NCBI RefSeq assembly: GCF_017643475.1
Contig: NZ_JAEPNI010000005.1
Location: 62,001 to 126,000, forward strand
Source of the DNA: Maricaulis sp.
Lineage (GTDB): Bacteria > Pseudomonadota > Alphaproteobacteria > Caulobacterales > Maricaulaceae
Length of the DNA stretch: 64,000 nt
Reading direction: 5' to 3'
Part shown: positions 38,221 to 46,902 of the stretch, piece after piece
Numbering within the stretch: position 1 is the first letter of the stretch
Layout of the letters: every line of letters begins with the position of its first letter
The notes under the pieces: model-generated
What the model saw: only the letters and a program-made list of their open reading frames with translations
Told to the model about the DNA's origin: nothing
Database searches by the model: none
Position numbers and translations under genes: made by a program

Positions 38221-39287
38221 CAGACGGCCTCTCTCAGGGCGGCGGCAGCGGCCTCGGGATCGACGTCGACCGTGAAGACGCCCGTCGATTGCTCGACACC
38301 CGCGAGGTATTTCAGGCGCCCCGCCGAGCGCATCAGCGGGTAGAACTGGACGGAGAACTGGTATCTGCCGCAGGTCTCGGCAGGCGCGGCATGGAAACTC
38401 ATCATATAGGGCATCGGCTCACCGAAGAGCCGGTCGTAACGCGCCACAACATCTCCGAGCAGGCTGGCCAGTCCCTCGACCTCTTCCGCCGAGAACAGCC
38501 AGGGACCTGGCGCGCGTGATCGCGTGGAAATCCAGACCTCATAGGGAAAGCGGGACCAGGGCGGACAATGCGCCGTCAGTCCGCCCGCGTCCGCGACGGT
38601 GAAGGCCCCACCCCAGCTCATCCGGTCCGCCTCCAGATCATACCCACCAGCGAACCCGGCCTCGGCGCGTGCCTGCGGCCCCGGCACCTCCGGGAACGCA
38701 TAGATCTGGCCATGCGGATGATGCAGCGTCACGCCCACGGCCTCGCCGCGGTTTTCGAACGGCAACACATAGGCCGCACCCGCGTCGAAATGTTGCCGGT
38801 ATCTGTCGATGATGGCCTCGATCAACAGGATGCGGCGATCCTGACCAAGCGTGGCAAGACTGCCTTCATCCTCGGGCGAAAACACGATCACCTCGGCCTG
38901 CCCCGTGGCCGGCCGGCTCAACCAGCTCGCCTCGGAGGGTTGCGGCGCAAGAGGATGCAGGCTGGGAAATCGGTTGCCGAATACGGCGAGCTCAAATTCG
39001 CTGAACGGGATCTCGGTGATCGGCGCACCGGGCCTTGCCGGCGCCAGCGGATTGGCGGCTTTTGAAGGTTTGAAAGTTCTGGCCTGGCGGTGTGGCGCGA
39101 ACAGTGTCCATTCCTGCCGCAACGGATGAAACCGCATCTCCGACCGGGCGGAAACCTCGTCCTCGAACTCGGGACCGGGCTCGCCCTGGTGGGGGGTGTA
39201 GCCGTAAAGGCAGAGCTGGCGCCCGTCGGTTTTTTGGTGATCGCGGCGATAAATCTGACGCGCGCGTCCCTGCAGCTTGGTCTGCAT
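38220..39287 (-). CDS. galT: Galactose-1-phosphate uridylyltransferase GalT
   Basis: 355 residues from ATG 39287; the frame is open to 39548, but that extension would run through tandem repeats and is unlike the family. Family marks: SEMRFHPLRQEWTLFAPHRQARTF, IPFSEFELAVFGNRFPSL, and the HIT-like active site VTLHHPHGQIYAFPEVPG (HPHGQ with the nucleophile His). It exchanges UMP between UDP-glucose and galactose-1-phosphate. It is the first gene of galT-galK-galE-GH36-GH42. A tandem 17-bp repeat precedes its ATG. Confidence 0.93.
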   Translation of the reverse strand: MQTKLQGRARQIYRRDHQKTDGRQLCLYGYTPHQGEPGPEFEDEVSARSEMRFHPLRQEWTLFAPHRQARTFKPSKAANPLAPARPGAPITEIPFSEFELAVFGNRFPSLHPLAPQPSEASWLSRPATGQAEVIVFSPEDEGSLATLGQDRRILLIEAIIDRYRQHFDAGAAYVLPFENRGEAVGVTLHHPHGQIYAFPEVPGPQARAEAGFAGGYDLEADRMSWGGAFTVADAGGLTAHCPPWSRFPYEVWISTRSRAPGPWLFSAEEVEGLASLLGDVVARYDRLFGEPMPYMMSFHAAPAETCGRYQFSVQFYPLMRSAGRLKYLAGVEQSTGVFTVDVDPEAAAAALREAV

Positions 39288-39288
39288 T

Positions 39289-39322
39289 CTCACTACCCCA
39301 TCCAACTCACTACCCCATCCAA
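39289..39322 (-). repeat. Two tandem 17-bp repeats immediately before galT
   Basis: The unit reads TTGGATGGGGTAGTGAG on the minus strand and occurs twice head to tail, ending one base before the galT ATG. It therefore forms the ribosome-binding region of the gal operon. Each unit holds a GGGGTAGTGAG purine-rich stretch, so the duplication may give two ribosome-binding sites or a regulatory site. Confidence 0.7.
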
Positions 39323-39489
39323 CCCGACAGGATTTTGAGCGCTTTACGAGCTTCAAATCAACGAAGAAACACCGGCCCCAAACTGGAAACCCAGAGAGCG
39401 GGTGCAGGAGTGTGTTCGTTCCGCTCAATCGTCGGACACGACTTCGCAAGCACCGAAGACGCGAGGAAGAAACCGCCAGTTCATGGAAA

Positions 39490-39517
39490 GAGACCAGACC
39501 TGCCGGTCTGAGTGGCG
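39490..39517. repeat. Dispersed 28-nt repeat, copy A
   Basis: Starts GAGACCAGACC and ends GGTCTGAGTGGCG. It is 27/28 identical to 57532-57559, which abuts the left end of the first IS6 element. It contains the hairpin CAGACC-TGCC-GGTCTG. What follows (GAGGGTGTCAGGC) resembles an IS6 terminal repeat, so this may be a decayed IS end. The rest of the 257-bp gap 39288-39544 shows no gene. Confidence 0.5.
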
Positions 39518-39521
39518 AGGG

Positions 39522-39540
39522 TGTCAGGCGAATACTGACA
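39522..39540 (-). terminator. Hairpin after the polysaccharide-cluster membrane protein gene
   Basis: TGTCAG-GCGAATA-CTGACA, perfect 6-bp arms, 5 bp beyond the stop of the leftward membrane-protein gene. There is no T-run. It could end that transcript before galT. Confidence 0.4.
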
Positions 39541-39544
39541 GGAC

Positions 39545-40237
39545 TCAATGCTCACGATTGTCGCTTGCCGAACAGGCCAGTGCCCAGAACATGAGCATAA
39601 GACCCATCATTTCGAGTGATTCCTCCACGGTTGCGAGCAAATCCCGCTTGAGATCGACCACACCGGACCGATCAGGGTCGATCGTGGCGATATATTCACC
39701 AGCGATGAGTTCAACGCCGGCTGCTCCGGAGACATACACTGAACCGGCGACCAGCAGTGCCAAAATCAAGCGCCTGTTCTGACGAACAAGCCAAGGTAGG
39801 AGCCTCCATCCAGCCAGTGCAGCCGCAGCCGCATAGGGAAGCGGCCACGCGGCGTACGGCAAAAACCCAGACTCGATGTAATAGTGTAATGCCGCGTCTA
39901 CCCGCTCATGAATTGATGCAAATTCATCAATCGCGAGAAACAGAAGTATCGCCGCTATCAAAACCCAGCCGGAGCGGTCAATCTCGACCAATCCGTCGTT
40001 ACGGGCGTGGAAGAATGCCAGCATCGACCCGCCAAGAAGCAGCAAGACCGAGTACAGGGTGGGCAAATTCTGCTCGCGGTCGAAGTGAAACAGGGTGACC
40101 AGGCCCCACGCATCTCCAATGTCGAGCCGGTGAACAAGCACCAGTGCGGCCGCGTTTCCTAGCAGCAAAACGCACCAGACAAGCACCACGCACTTCATGA
40201 CCGGGACGACTGGAAGGCTGATGGTGATGTGACGCAT
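39545..40237 (-). CDS. Uncharacterised inner-membrane protein, divergent from the EPS operon
   Basis: 230 residues with about six hydrophobic helices (roughly 15-36, 60-76, 90-105, 127-143, 155-172, 205-222). A conserved-looking acidic motif LAIDEFASIHERVD (residues about 100-113) lies at the end of helix 3; similar DE-x3-IHE motifs occur in uncharacterised membrane proteins. No family with known function is recognised. Its start at 40237 lies 33 bp from a sigma54-like promoter at 40268-40285, in the region shared with the EPS operon promoter, so it is probably a member of the same regulon. ATG 40198 is an alternative start. Confidence 0.65.
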   Translation of the reverse strand: MRHITISLPVVPVMKCVVLVWCVLLLGNAAALVLVHRLDIGDAWGLVTLFHFDREQNLPTLYSVLLLLGGSMLAFFHARNDGLVEIDRSGWVLIAAILLFLAIDEFASIHERVDAALHYYIESGFLPYAAWPLPYAAAAALAGWRLLPWLVRQNRRLILALLVAGSVYVSGAAGVELIAGEYIATIDPDRSGVVDLKRDLLATVEESLEMMGLMLMFWALACSASDNREH

Positions 40238-40267
40238 GGGCTGTCCTCTCGCTATCTACCTGTGACG

Positions 40268-40285
40268 TTTCAAACACCAGACCGT
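40268..40285 (-). promoter_or_regulatory. Sigma54-like promoter (P6) for the divergent membrane protein
   Basis: Minus strand: ACGGTCTGGTGTTTGAAA, i.e. GG-N8-TTGAA. The -24 GG and spacing fit sigma54, but the -12 is GA rather than GC, as in two other promoters of this cluster. It ends 31 bp before the ATG at 40237. Confidence 0.4.
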
Positions 40286-40345
40286 TCCCACAACTCTCTG
40301 ATATTGTGTAATTATGTCGAAATCCGGCTATGGCACATCCAATTT

Positions 40346-40404
40346 CTTTTGCATTTTGCAAAAGCCTTTCTCGCTATTTGCGAATTGCAACACGCATATC
40401 GCAT
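40346..40404. promoter_or_regulatory. Upstream activator sites, TTGCA-N3-TGCAA type, between divergent EPS promoters
   Basis: Three sites: CTTTTGCATTTTGCAAAAG (40346-40364, perfect 8-bp arms around TTT), TTGCGAATTGCAA (40378-40390) and the weaker ACGCATATCGCAT (40392-40404). They lie about 65-120 bp from the -24 elements of both P1 and P6. Similar sites occur at 49228-49283, 50892-50947 and 56237-56249. Likely enhancers for the NtrC-type regulator encoded at 53390. Confidence 0.6.
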
Positions 40405-40465
40405 CACACCCCACGAGGGATAAATCTAAGTATTTATTTTAATTGATTTATTTGCCCACATAATG

Positions 40466-40483
40466 CTGGCCCGCGACTTGCGA
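40466..40483 (+). promoter_or_regulatory. Sigma54-like promoter (P1) of the main EPS operon
   Basis: CTGGCCCGCGACTTGCGA, matching TGGCACG-N4-TTGC with the invariant GG and GC 10 bp apart. It lies 22 bp before the ATG at 40506 and downstream of three palindromic activator sites. Confidence 0.65.
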
Positions 40484-40505
40484 CCTCCAAGGGCAGGAGG
40501 CCAAG

Positions 40506-40742
40506 ATGCGCAAAGACTTCAAACTATCCTCGCCCAACCAGATCCGGGCATTCGACCGGGCACTGTTTGATTATCTGAATGTGGTTTTCGAGCGCCCGAA
40601 CCCGCGCAGCGTGTTTGTCGAAGCGCGCAATGAGGGCAGCGAGACGGTCAAGACCATCGATTGCAATTGCCCGCAAACGGCGATCGAACTCGCCAACCAC
40701 ATCGCCAGTGCCCTGGCCCAACGCTCCGCTGGCAGGGCTTGA
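40506..40742 (+). CDS. Small uncharacterised protein, first gene of the EPS operon
   Basis: 78 residues; GGAGG lies 5 nt before the ATG. No signal peptide or membrane helix. The sequence (MRKDFKLSSPNQIRAFDRAL at the start, then VNEGSETVKTIDC-like basic/acidic middle and a Cys-x-Cys, ending in an Ala-rich helix) matches no family I know. It starts the operon directly downstream of P1 and 3 bp before the OPX gene, so expression with the export genes is likely. A soluble accessory or regulatory role is possible but unproven. Confidence 0.7.
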   Translation: MRKDFKLSSPNQIRAFDRALFDYLNVVFERPNPRSVFVEARNEGSETVKTIDCNCPQTAIELANHIASALAQRSAGRA

Positions 40743-40745
40743 TCG

Positions 40746-41978
40746 ATGAAAGCGCTGCTCGCTCTCCCCCTGGCCCTGACTCTGGCATCCTGCGCTACCG
40801 CGTTCGAGGAACCGCGCAATACTGTCGACCTGACAACCCAGGCTTACACCACCGCGCGGCGCCCGATGACCAACGTCGCGGAGGTCCCGCTGCGCGGGCA
40901 GGGCCGCTATGGAGACCTGGCACGCTGCGCGGATGCAGACCTACCGATGTCCACCGTGGAGGGGCTGAGCTACGCAGCAAGTTCGGTTCTGGATACTCCG
41001 CCCCTGTCGCCCGGTGACATGCTTCGCCTGAGCGTCCCGGCCGGCGAGATGTTCAACGGAAGTTACATCATTGCTGCTGATGGACATTTGTCCGTGCCGC
41101 ACCTGCCGCCGGTCCCCGCAGCCGGGTTCTCGGTGGAGGTTGTTGAAGCCTTGCTGGCGGAAATGTTTATCGAGGCCGGCTTGTATCGCGCCGGTTTTCT
41201 GCAGATTGATCTGGATGTGGCCCAGTGGGCCCCCGTCCAGGTCTATGTATCGGGCGCAGTTTTCCAGCCTGGAGACCAGTTCCTCAACGACCGGCAGGCC
41301 GATGCCGTACAGGGTACGCGTGTTGACGCCCAGGGCGACATCTCGTCGGGTCGTACGCTCATCTCCGCCCTGTCCGCGGCCTCGGGCTTGCGCCCGGATG
41401 CCGACGTTCGACACGTTGTTCTGGTCCGCGATGGTCAGCGCCAGATCTACGACATGTCCGGTGCATTCAGCGGCCAACGGGTCATGGACCCGCTGCTGGC
41501 CGCCGGTGACCAGATCCACGTCCCCTCGCGAGGATGTTTCCAGGAAGCGCTGGCTCGGCCGAGCCGGGTTACCATACCGGGCATTCGCGTGTTCATGTCA
41601 AACCTGACGACCCCGGCCTCGTCGAACTCCCAGTCCGCCATCAACCGCGACACAACCAGCCTGCCCTACGGAACCCGGTTCCTGCAGGCCCTGGTGACCG
41701 CCAACTGTGTCGGCGGCACGCAGGCGACCAACGCAGACCGCTGGGCCGTCCTCATCTCCCGCAATCCGGTAACCGGCGAAAGCGAAGTTATCGCCCGCTC
41801 GATCGAGGGCCTGGTTCGCCGGGCAGATCGCGATGCGTTCAACCCCATTCTTCTGCCCGGGGACGCCATCGCCTGTTACGACTCTCATGTCACCAATGTT
41901 CGCGACGTGATCAGCGCCTTCAGTGGCGTCCTGAACCCCGCGATCAACTTGACCATTCTCAGCGGAGCGTCCCGATGA
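40746..41978 (+). CDS. Polysaccharide export outer-membrane lipoprotein (OPX, Wza-like)
   Basis: 410 residues. A lipoprotein signal ends LTLASC (Cys about 16). The Poly_export domain covers about residues 80-160 (LSPGDMLRLSVPAGEMFNGSYIIAADGHLSVPHLPPV), followed by SLBB-type segments (VQVYVSGAVFQPGDQF, and ISALSAASGLRPDADVRHVVLVRDG). The second half has further cysteines and a repeated export-like fold (LLPGDAIACYDSHVTNVRDVI). It would form the outer-membrane exit channel for the polysaccharide. The stop overlaps the PCP start by 4 bp. Confidence 0.9.
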   Translation: MKALLALPLALTLASCATAFEEPRNTVDLTTQAYTTARRPMTNVAEVPLRGQGRYGDLARCADADLPMSTVEGLSYAASSVLDTPPLSPGDMLRLSVPAGEMFNGSYIIAADGHLSVPHLPPVPAAGFSVEVVEALLAEMFIEAGLYRAGFLQIDLDVAQWAPVQVYVSGAVFQPGDQFLNDRQADAVQGTRVDAQGDISSGRTLISALSAASGLRPDADVRHVVLVRDGQRQIYDMSGAFSGQRVMDPLLAAGDQIHVPSRGCFQEALARPSRVTIPGIRVFMSNLTTPASSNSQSAINRDTTSLPYGTRFLQALVTANCVGGTQATNADRWAVLISRNPVTGESEVIARSIEGLVRRADRDAFNPILLPGDAIACYDSHVTNVRDVISAFSGVLNPAINLTILSGASR

Positions 41979-43444
41979 AACGACCGCTGATCCCGAACCC
42001 GCCAGAGCCACCGCCGCGCGACACTCCTCGAACCCTGCTGCGCGACGCGGACTTCGCCACCGCCCGTTCGTCCCTCCTAGGGCGGTTGGTCGTCGGCTCT
42101 GGCGGACCCCGCCGGTGGTTGCGCTATGTCATGGTTCTCCTGATCGGCGCCCTGTTTTTCGGCGGCACTGCGAGCTTCTACTACCTGACGACTCCAAAGA
42201 CCTATGTCAGCGGCTTCACCCTGATCCTTCCCGGATCCGGCGCGGGCGCCAACGTAAACCTGACAGAGCTGGGGCAAGCGACGACCGCGACCTCGTCCGC
42301 GTTCTCGAGTACGTCACTGAGCCCGACCGAAAACTACAAGCGCCTGCTGCAATCCGACCGGATCCGCGGAGCCGCGGCCCGGCTCGCCAATGTGCCAGCT
42401 GAGGATTTTGCCACCACGCGTGTCAGGCTGGTTGACCGGACTCCGCTGATCTATGTCCGACTGACTGAAAATGATCCGGAAGGCGCGCTCCACGCCGCCA
42501 ATGCCCTGCTCACGGCATTCCAGAGCAATCTCGACGCACTGCGCCAGGAGGAGCTGGATGCCCGCGATCTTGCCTATCGTGAGAGCCTGGCCGGGTATGA
42601 ACGCAATGTCGTTGCAACGCGCCAGGCCGTGCTGGAATTCCAGGCGGAAAGCGGCCTCATCTCGATTGAACAATACCAGTCGCTGGTGACAGAAACAGAC
42701 GAGCTTGAACGCACGCTTGATGTCGCCATCAACAACGCACGCGCACTGTCTCGCCGCTCCGCGCGCCTTGGCGAGTTGATCGACCTGCCCGAGGACGTTG
42801 CCGCGCGCGTACTGGTATTGCGCGGCGATGCCATCTTCGACGCCCTGCTTGCGCAATTGTCCGAAAGCGCGACTCTGCTGGCCGGCTTTGAAAACATGTA
42901 CGGCCGCAATCATCCTGAAATGCGGGCAGAGACAGAACGTCATGCCGGACTGTTCGATGCCCTGAATGCGCGGGGCGAAGCCCTGCTCGGGGCAGCCGGG
43001 TACGGCCTTCTGCGTCTGGCCGAAATCCAGCTCGATGACGAACGCGCGGAACTGCTGCGCCAGGTCGTGGACCTGTCGGCGCAGGCAGAAGGTGCGCGCA
43101 CGGAAGCCCGTTCGCTGCAGGACCGGCTGATCCGCAACGAACAGCGTGTCGAACAACTCGCTCCGGTCGCAGCTCGCCTGGACGCCCTGCTGCGCGAGCA
43201 CCAGGTGGCCGAAACGGTTTTCGCCTCCGCCCTGGCGCGTCTGGACACGTCCCGTGCCGATGTCTTCGCATCCTATCCTCTGGCGCAGTTGCTGGAACCG
43301 CCAGCGCGCCCGGATCGCCCGTCATCCCCCTCCAAGAAAATCGCTGCCCTCGCAGCAGTCGGAGGCTTTTTCCTCTATTGCATGGGAGTATTGCTGCTGT
43401 GGCTTCGCCTGCCGCTCATCCGCGCGCTGTGGAAGATTATCTAG
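41975..43444 (+). CDS. Polysaccharide co-polymerase / chain-length protein (Wzz-like PCP)
   Basis: 489 residues from ATG 41975 (ATGA overlap). One membrane helix near residues 50-72 (YVMVLLIGALFFGGTASFYYL), a Wzz-type domain (YVSGFTLILPGSGAGANVNLTELGQ, SPTENYKRLLQSDRI), a long coiled-coil region (about 180-420) and a second helix near 465-483. There is no tyrosine-kinase domain. PCPs set polysaccharide chain length and contact the OPX channel. The Pro-rich N-terminal tail is cytoplasmic by topology. Confidence 0.88.
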   Translation: MKRPLIPNPPEPPPRDTPRTLLRDADFATARSSLLGRLVVGSGGPRRWLRYVMVLLIGALFFGGTASFYYLTTPKTYVSGFTLILPGSGAGANVNLTELGQATTATSSAFSSTSLSPTENYKRLLQSDRIRGAAARLANVPAEDFATTRVRLVDRTPLIYVRLTENDPEGALHAANALLTAFQSNLDALRQEELDARDLAYRESLAGYERNVVATRQAVLEFQAESGLISIEQYQSLVTETDELERTLDVAINNARALSRRSARLGELIDLPEDVAARVLVLRGDAIFDALLAQLSESATLLAGFENMYGRNHPEMRAETERHAGLFDALNARGEALLGAAGYGLLRLAEIQLDDERAELLRQVVDLSAQAEGARTEARSLQDRLIRNEQRVEQLAPVAARLDALLREHQVAETVFASALARLDTSRADVFASYPLAQLLEPPARPDRPSSPSKKIAALAAVGGFFLYCMGVLLLWLRLPLIRALWKII

Positions 43445-44700
43445 TCGCGCTTGCACTCGCCGCGACCTGGCCGGTCTACATGATCGGAGGACTGTATGTC
43501 CTCGGCCCGGTTCTCGGTGTTTGCCTGACCGCGATTGTCCTGGTCCGCAAATATGTCAGGACACCCACAACCCCGCGTCCCGCACCGCCCAACATTCCAA
43601 TCGGTGTATGGATCTGGACGGCCGGCATGGTGGTCATGCTGATCGCACTCTGGGTCGGCCACTGGAGCTTCGAGCTGTCGACAGGGCAGACCATCAAGTC
43701 CTCCATCGGATGGGCAAAAGGCTGGGCCCTGTTCGCGATGTTCACCCTCGCCGGCGCGTGCCTAGACATTCGCTACGAAACCATCCTGAAGGCGGCAGGC
43801 TTGACCTCGCTGATCACCCTGCTCCTCACGCCCGTCCTCTATGTCGCTCCGATGGTTGGACTTCCTGAAGTCCTGTTTGTCTCCCCCTTCCGTTTCGTTG
43901 GCGGGCCAGGGCCCGAATTCTTTGCGGTTCAGCTGTATTCCATCGACCCGATGGATGGATTGCCGCGCTGGCGCTTCTTCACACCCTGGTCCCCGGCGGC
44001 TGGATTGATCGGCAACCTCTACCTCATCCTCGCCCTAGAAGACCGTCGAACGTTCTGGAAAGTCACGGGCGTCCTGGCAGCCCTGGCCATTATCATCCTG
44101 TCCAAATCCCGCCTAGGGCTGTTGACGGCGGTCATCGTCTGGCCGACCGCTTTCGGCGTCTCGCAATTGCGCAGAAGCATCCTGTGGCTTGGCGCAGCAG
44201 TTCCCGCATTCCTGGCCGGTCTGTTCTCGCCCTTCATCCTTACCCAGCTCAGCGCCGCCTATGCAGGCCTGCGTGGCATGCGCGCGAACTCCAACCGCGT
44301 TCGGGAAGCACTGGGTCGGATCGCGATTGATCGCTGGTGGAATGAAGCTCCTGTCTGGGGACACGGTGTCGTCGAGCGCGGACCGCATCTGGTCGAATAC
44401 ATGCCCATCGGCAGCCACCACACCTGGTTCGGATTGCTGTTTGTGAAGGGGGCCGTCGGCGTTGCAGCACTGGCCCTTCCCCTGCTCTGGAGTCTGCTGG
44501 AGTTTGCCCTTTTGGCCCTGTCCAGCAGAATTGGACGCGCTGCGTTCGCAATCACCCTCCTGCTCGCCCTGTTTACGATCGGTGAGAACCTGGAGATCCT
44601 CACTTATCTGTTCTGGCCGGGCATGGTCGTAATGGGGCTTGCAATGCGCGAAGCCTCGGAAAAACGCACGTCGAATTCATTTGAGAGGCCCACGACATGA
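43429..44700 (+). CDS. O-antigen ligase/Wzy-like polysaccharide polymerase
   Basis: About 423 residues from GTG 43429, overlapping the PCP gene by 16 bp; TTG 43378 is another in-frame start. About ten to twelve hydrophobic helices. The Wzy_C-type block IIILSKSRLGLLTAVIVWP (helix with Ser-Arg) and a large loop with VWGHGVVERGPHLVEYMPIGSHHTWFGLLFVKGAVG (His/Arg-rich periplasmic loop) fit WaaL/Wzy proteins. In this cluster it probably polymerises lipid-linked repeat units in the periplasm. It overlaps the GT4 gene by 4 bp. Confidence 0.82.
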   Translation: MEDYLVALALAATWPVYMIGGLYVLGPVLGVCLTAIVLVRKYVRTPTTPRPAPPNIPIGVWIWTAGMVVMLIALWVGHWSFELSTGQTIKSSIGWAKGWALFAMFTLAGACLDIRYETILKAAGLTSLITLLLTPVLYVAPMVGLPEVLFVSPFRFVGGPGPEFFAVQLYSIDPMDGLPRWRFFTPWSPAAGLIGNLYLILALEDRRTFWKVTGVLAALAIIILSKSRLGLLTAVIVWPTAFGVSQLRRSILWLGAAVPAFLAGLFSPFILTQLSAAYAGLRGMRANSNRVREALGRIAIDRWWNEAPVWGHGVVERGPHLVEYMPIGSHHTWFGLLFVKGAVGVAALALPLLWSLLEFALLALSSRIGRAAFAITLLLALFTIGENLEILTYLFWPGMVVMGLAMREASEKRTSNSFERPTT

Positions 44701-45890
44701 GCCACCCAGTCCGTCCGTTGCTGTTCGTTCCGCGTTATTGGCCGGGCATGGGAGGAGCTGAACTGCACTCCCGCCGCCTGGCACAGGAACTCGCCCTCCA
44801 GGTTCCGATCGAAGTCGCCCGGTGCTGCGATGAAGAGGCACGCCCAACTGACCTTGCCTTTGCCTACGCCGAACCGCGATGCGTGCGCGACGATGACATG
44901 CTGGTTCACACCATCGCCCCCGCAAATTCCTGGAAGGGCGGTATTCGGCTCCTCGCTGAAGCGTCGAAGCGGTCACGCATTGCCAGGGGTGTTTATGGCC
45001 ACCTGGCACGCCGCCTCGCCCGATCGAGTTTTCAAAACATCGCCGACGGAGCGACCGTTGCGCATGCAATCTACAATGGCTTCACGCCCGGCGCCCAGGC
45101 ACTGCAGGCGCTCGGCAAGCCGTTTGTCTGGACGCCCCTCGCCCATACAACCAAACCGACCGGGACCGCCTGGTCATCACCTCAGTTTCGCGCACTGTAT
45201 CGCAAGGCGGATGCTCTCATCGCCATGACTGATTTTGAGCGCGAATGGCTGATCGGTCAGGGAGCGTCGCCATCGCGCGTCCATGTCTGCCCCATGGCGC
45301 CCTTGTTCGCCGAAGATGTCCCCGAACCTCAACTGTTCCGAGAAAATCACGCCCTGGGCGAGGACCCCTTCATTCTCTTTCTGGGCCGCACCGCGCAATA
45401 CAAGGGCTATGGCACCGTTCTGGAAGCAACGCCCCGGATCTGGGAACAACACCCGACCGCGCGATTTGTATTCGCCGGCCCGGTTACATCCGAGGCAAGC
45501 GCGCTGTTTTCCCAACATCAGGATCCCCGCATCCTAGTGACTGGCCCGCTCACAGACGCCGACAAGAAGTCCGCGCTGGCAGCGTGCAGCCTGGTATGCG
45601 TCCCGTCGACCGAAGAAAGCCTCGGCGTCGTATATCTGGAGGGCTGGTCGTTCGAGAAACCGGTGATCGCCGCCGATATTCCTGCCCTGCAATCCGTAAT
45701 CGAGTCCGGCAAAGACGGCCTGCTCATCGAGCCCTCCACACTGGCTGTCGCCAACGCGGTCGCTGAGTTGCTAGGCCGCCCGAGCTGGGCTGCCGAATTG
45801 GGCAAGAATGGCGCCCGTAAGGTTGAGCGCCAATATAACTGGGCGTCCATCGCGGACGCCCATCTGAAAATCTACCAATCTGTGATCTGA
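44697..45890 (+). CDS. Glycosyltransferase family 4
   Basis: 397 residues. N-domain LLFVPRYWPGMGGAELHSRRLAQELA has the GT4 Gly-Gly-x-Glu acceptor-side motif; the C-domain has LFLGRTAQYKGYGTVLEA and VCVPSTEESLGVVYLEGWSFEKPVIA (E-x7-E nucleotide-sugar site). It is a retaining GT-B enzyme adding one sugar to the lipid-linked repeat unit on the cytoplasmic face. It is the last gene of the rightward EPS operon. Confidence 0.92.
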   Translation: MSHPVRPLLFVPRYWPGMGGAELHSRRLAQELALQVPIEVARCCDEEARPTDLAFAYAEPRCVRDDDMLVHTIAPANSWKGGIRLLAEASKRSRIARGVYGHLARRLARSSFQNIADGATVAHAIYNGFTPGAQALQALGKPFVWTPLAHTTKPTGTAWSSPQFRALYRKADALIAMTDFEREWLIGQGASPSRVHVCPMAPLFAEDVPEPQLFRENHALGEDPFILFLGRTAQYKGYGTVLEATPRIWEQHPTARFVFAGPVTSEASALFSQHQDPRILVTGPLTDADKKSALAACSLVCVPSTEESLGVVYLEGWSFEKPVIAADIPALQSVIESGKDGLLIEPSTLAVANAVAELLGRPSWAAELGKNGARKVERQYNWASIADAHLKIYQSVI

Positions 45891-45902
45891 CACTGGCGGC
45901 TG

Positions 45903-45921
45903 GCGCCTAATTTGCAGGCGC
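45903..45921. terminator. Hairpin between convergent EPS operons
   Basis: GCGCCT-AATTTGC-AGGCGC, perfect 6-bp arms, 13 bp after the GT4 stop and overlapping the 3' end of the convergent GT2 gene. Likely serves one or both transcripts; no strong T-run. Confidence 0.45.
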
Positions 45922-46902
45922 TGCACCCGGCAAGGCGATTGCCTCGAGCTGCGCGAAGACAGCTTCCGGCATAATCCTGAGGGCGATCGCCGCCAGAAGT
46001 GTTGTTGCCGTTTTCACCGGTTCGCGAAGCAGTGCGACCGGTGCCTTCATCAGAGCCCTGGTTGTCAATTTCAATGCTAGACCCCGATCGCGCATCCGTA
46101 CGGCTCGACGCGCGAGATAACGAAGCTGGAACGCTTCAGCGGCCGCCTCCCAGCGACGTGCGAAATGCGGCGAAATCCCTCGCACCTTGTTGCGAACGTA
46201 CAGCCAGCTGTCGAATTGCGCCTCGATATTGGCCGAAAGCCCGCCCGCATTGACACGATAACCGGTGAGAGCTCCCGGGATGCCCTCAAACTGCCAATCA
46301 GTCTGCAAGGCGATGCGCAACCAGCAATCGATATCCTCAGACTGTTTCAGACGTTCATCGAACCATTCCGTTTCTCCTGCAAACCGGGAAGAGGGTTGCG
46401 CAATGCTATCAAAGACCGCGCGTCTGATAACGGGCGTGGACCCATTACTCACCGGGTTTCGCTGGAAAATGTCGCGCGCCGAGATATTGGTCAGCCGAGG
46501 GCGCTGTTCCATGCCCAGGGGCACGCCCCGCTCATCGATCAGCTTGGCCCCGGAAAAACTAACGCCCACGTCCGGCCTCTCGCGCAAATGCTCCAGATGC
46601 CGCTCCAGCTTCTGGGGGTGCCACAAGTCATCCGAATCCAGGAAGGCGATGATCTCCCCACGGGCATAGCGAATTCCGCTATTGCGTGCCCCTGCGAGCC
46701 CCCGATTCTCCTGGCTGATGATACGAACCCGCGGGTCAATGAACGCCCGGCAAAGCTCGATTGAATTGTCCGAACCGCCATCATCAATGATGAGAAGTTC
46801 AAGATTCTCATAGGTCTGGGCCAAGACACTCTCGACCGCCGCCTCGACATATCTCTCGACATTGTAAACAGGCATGGCAACAGAAACGATTGGGGAGGTC
46901 AT
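45907..46902 (-). CDS. Glycosyltransferase family 2
   Basis: 331 residues from ATG 46902 (4-bp ATGA overlap with the upstream GT2 gene). The GT-A fold starts IVSVAMPVYNVERYVEAAVESVLAQTYENLELLIIDDGGSDNS, with EIIAFLDSDDLWHP as the DxD metal site and QSEDIDCWLRIAL as the catalytic-base region. It ends with an amphipathic or membrane-associating helix. An inverting transferase for the repeat unit. Last gene of the leftward wzx-GT2-GT2 unit. Confidence 0.92.
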   Translation of the reverse strand: MTSPIVSVAMPVYNVERYVEAAVESVLAQTYENLELLIIDDGGSDNSIELCRAFIDPRVRIISQENRGLAGARNSGIRYARGEIIAFLDSDDLWHPQKLERHLEHLRERPDVGVSFSGAKLIDERGVPLGMEQRPRLTNISARDIFQRNPVSNGSTPVIRRAVFDSIAQPSSRFAGETEWFDERLKQSEDIDCWLRIALQTDWQFEGIPGALTGYRVNAGGLSANIEAQFDSWLYVRNKVRGISPHFARRWEAAAEAFQLRYLARRAVRMRDRGLALKLTTRALMKAPVALLREPVKTATTLLAAIALRIMPEAVFAQLEAIALPGAAPAN

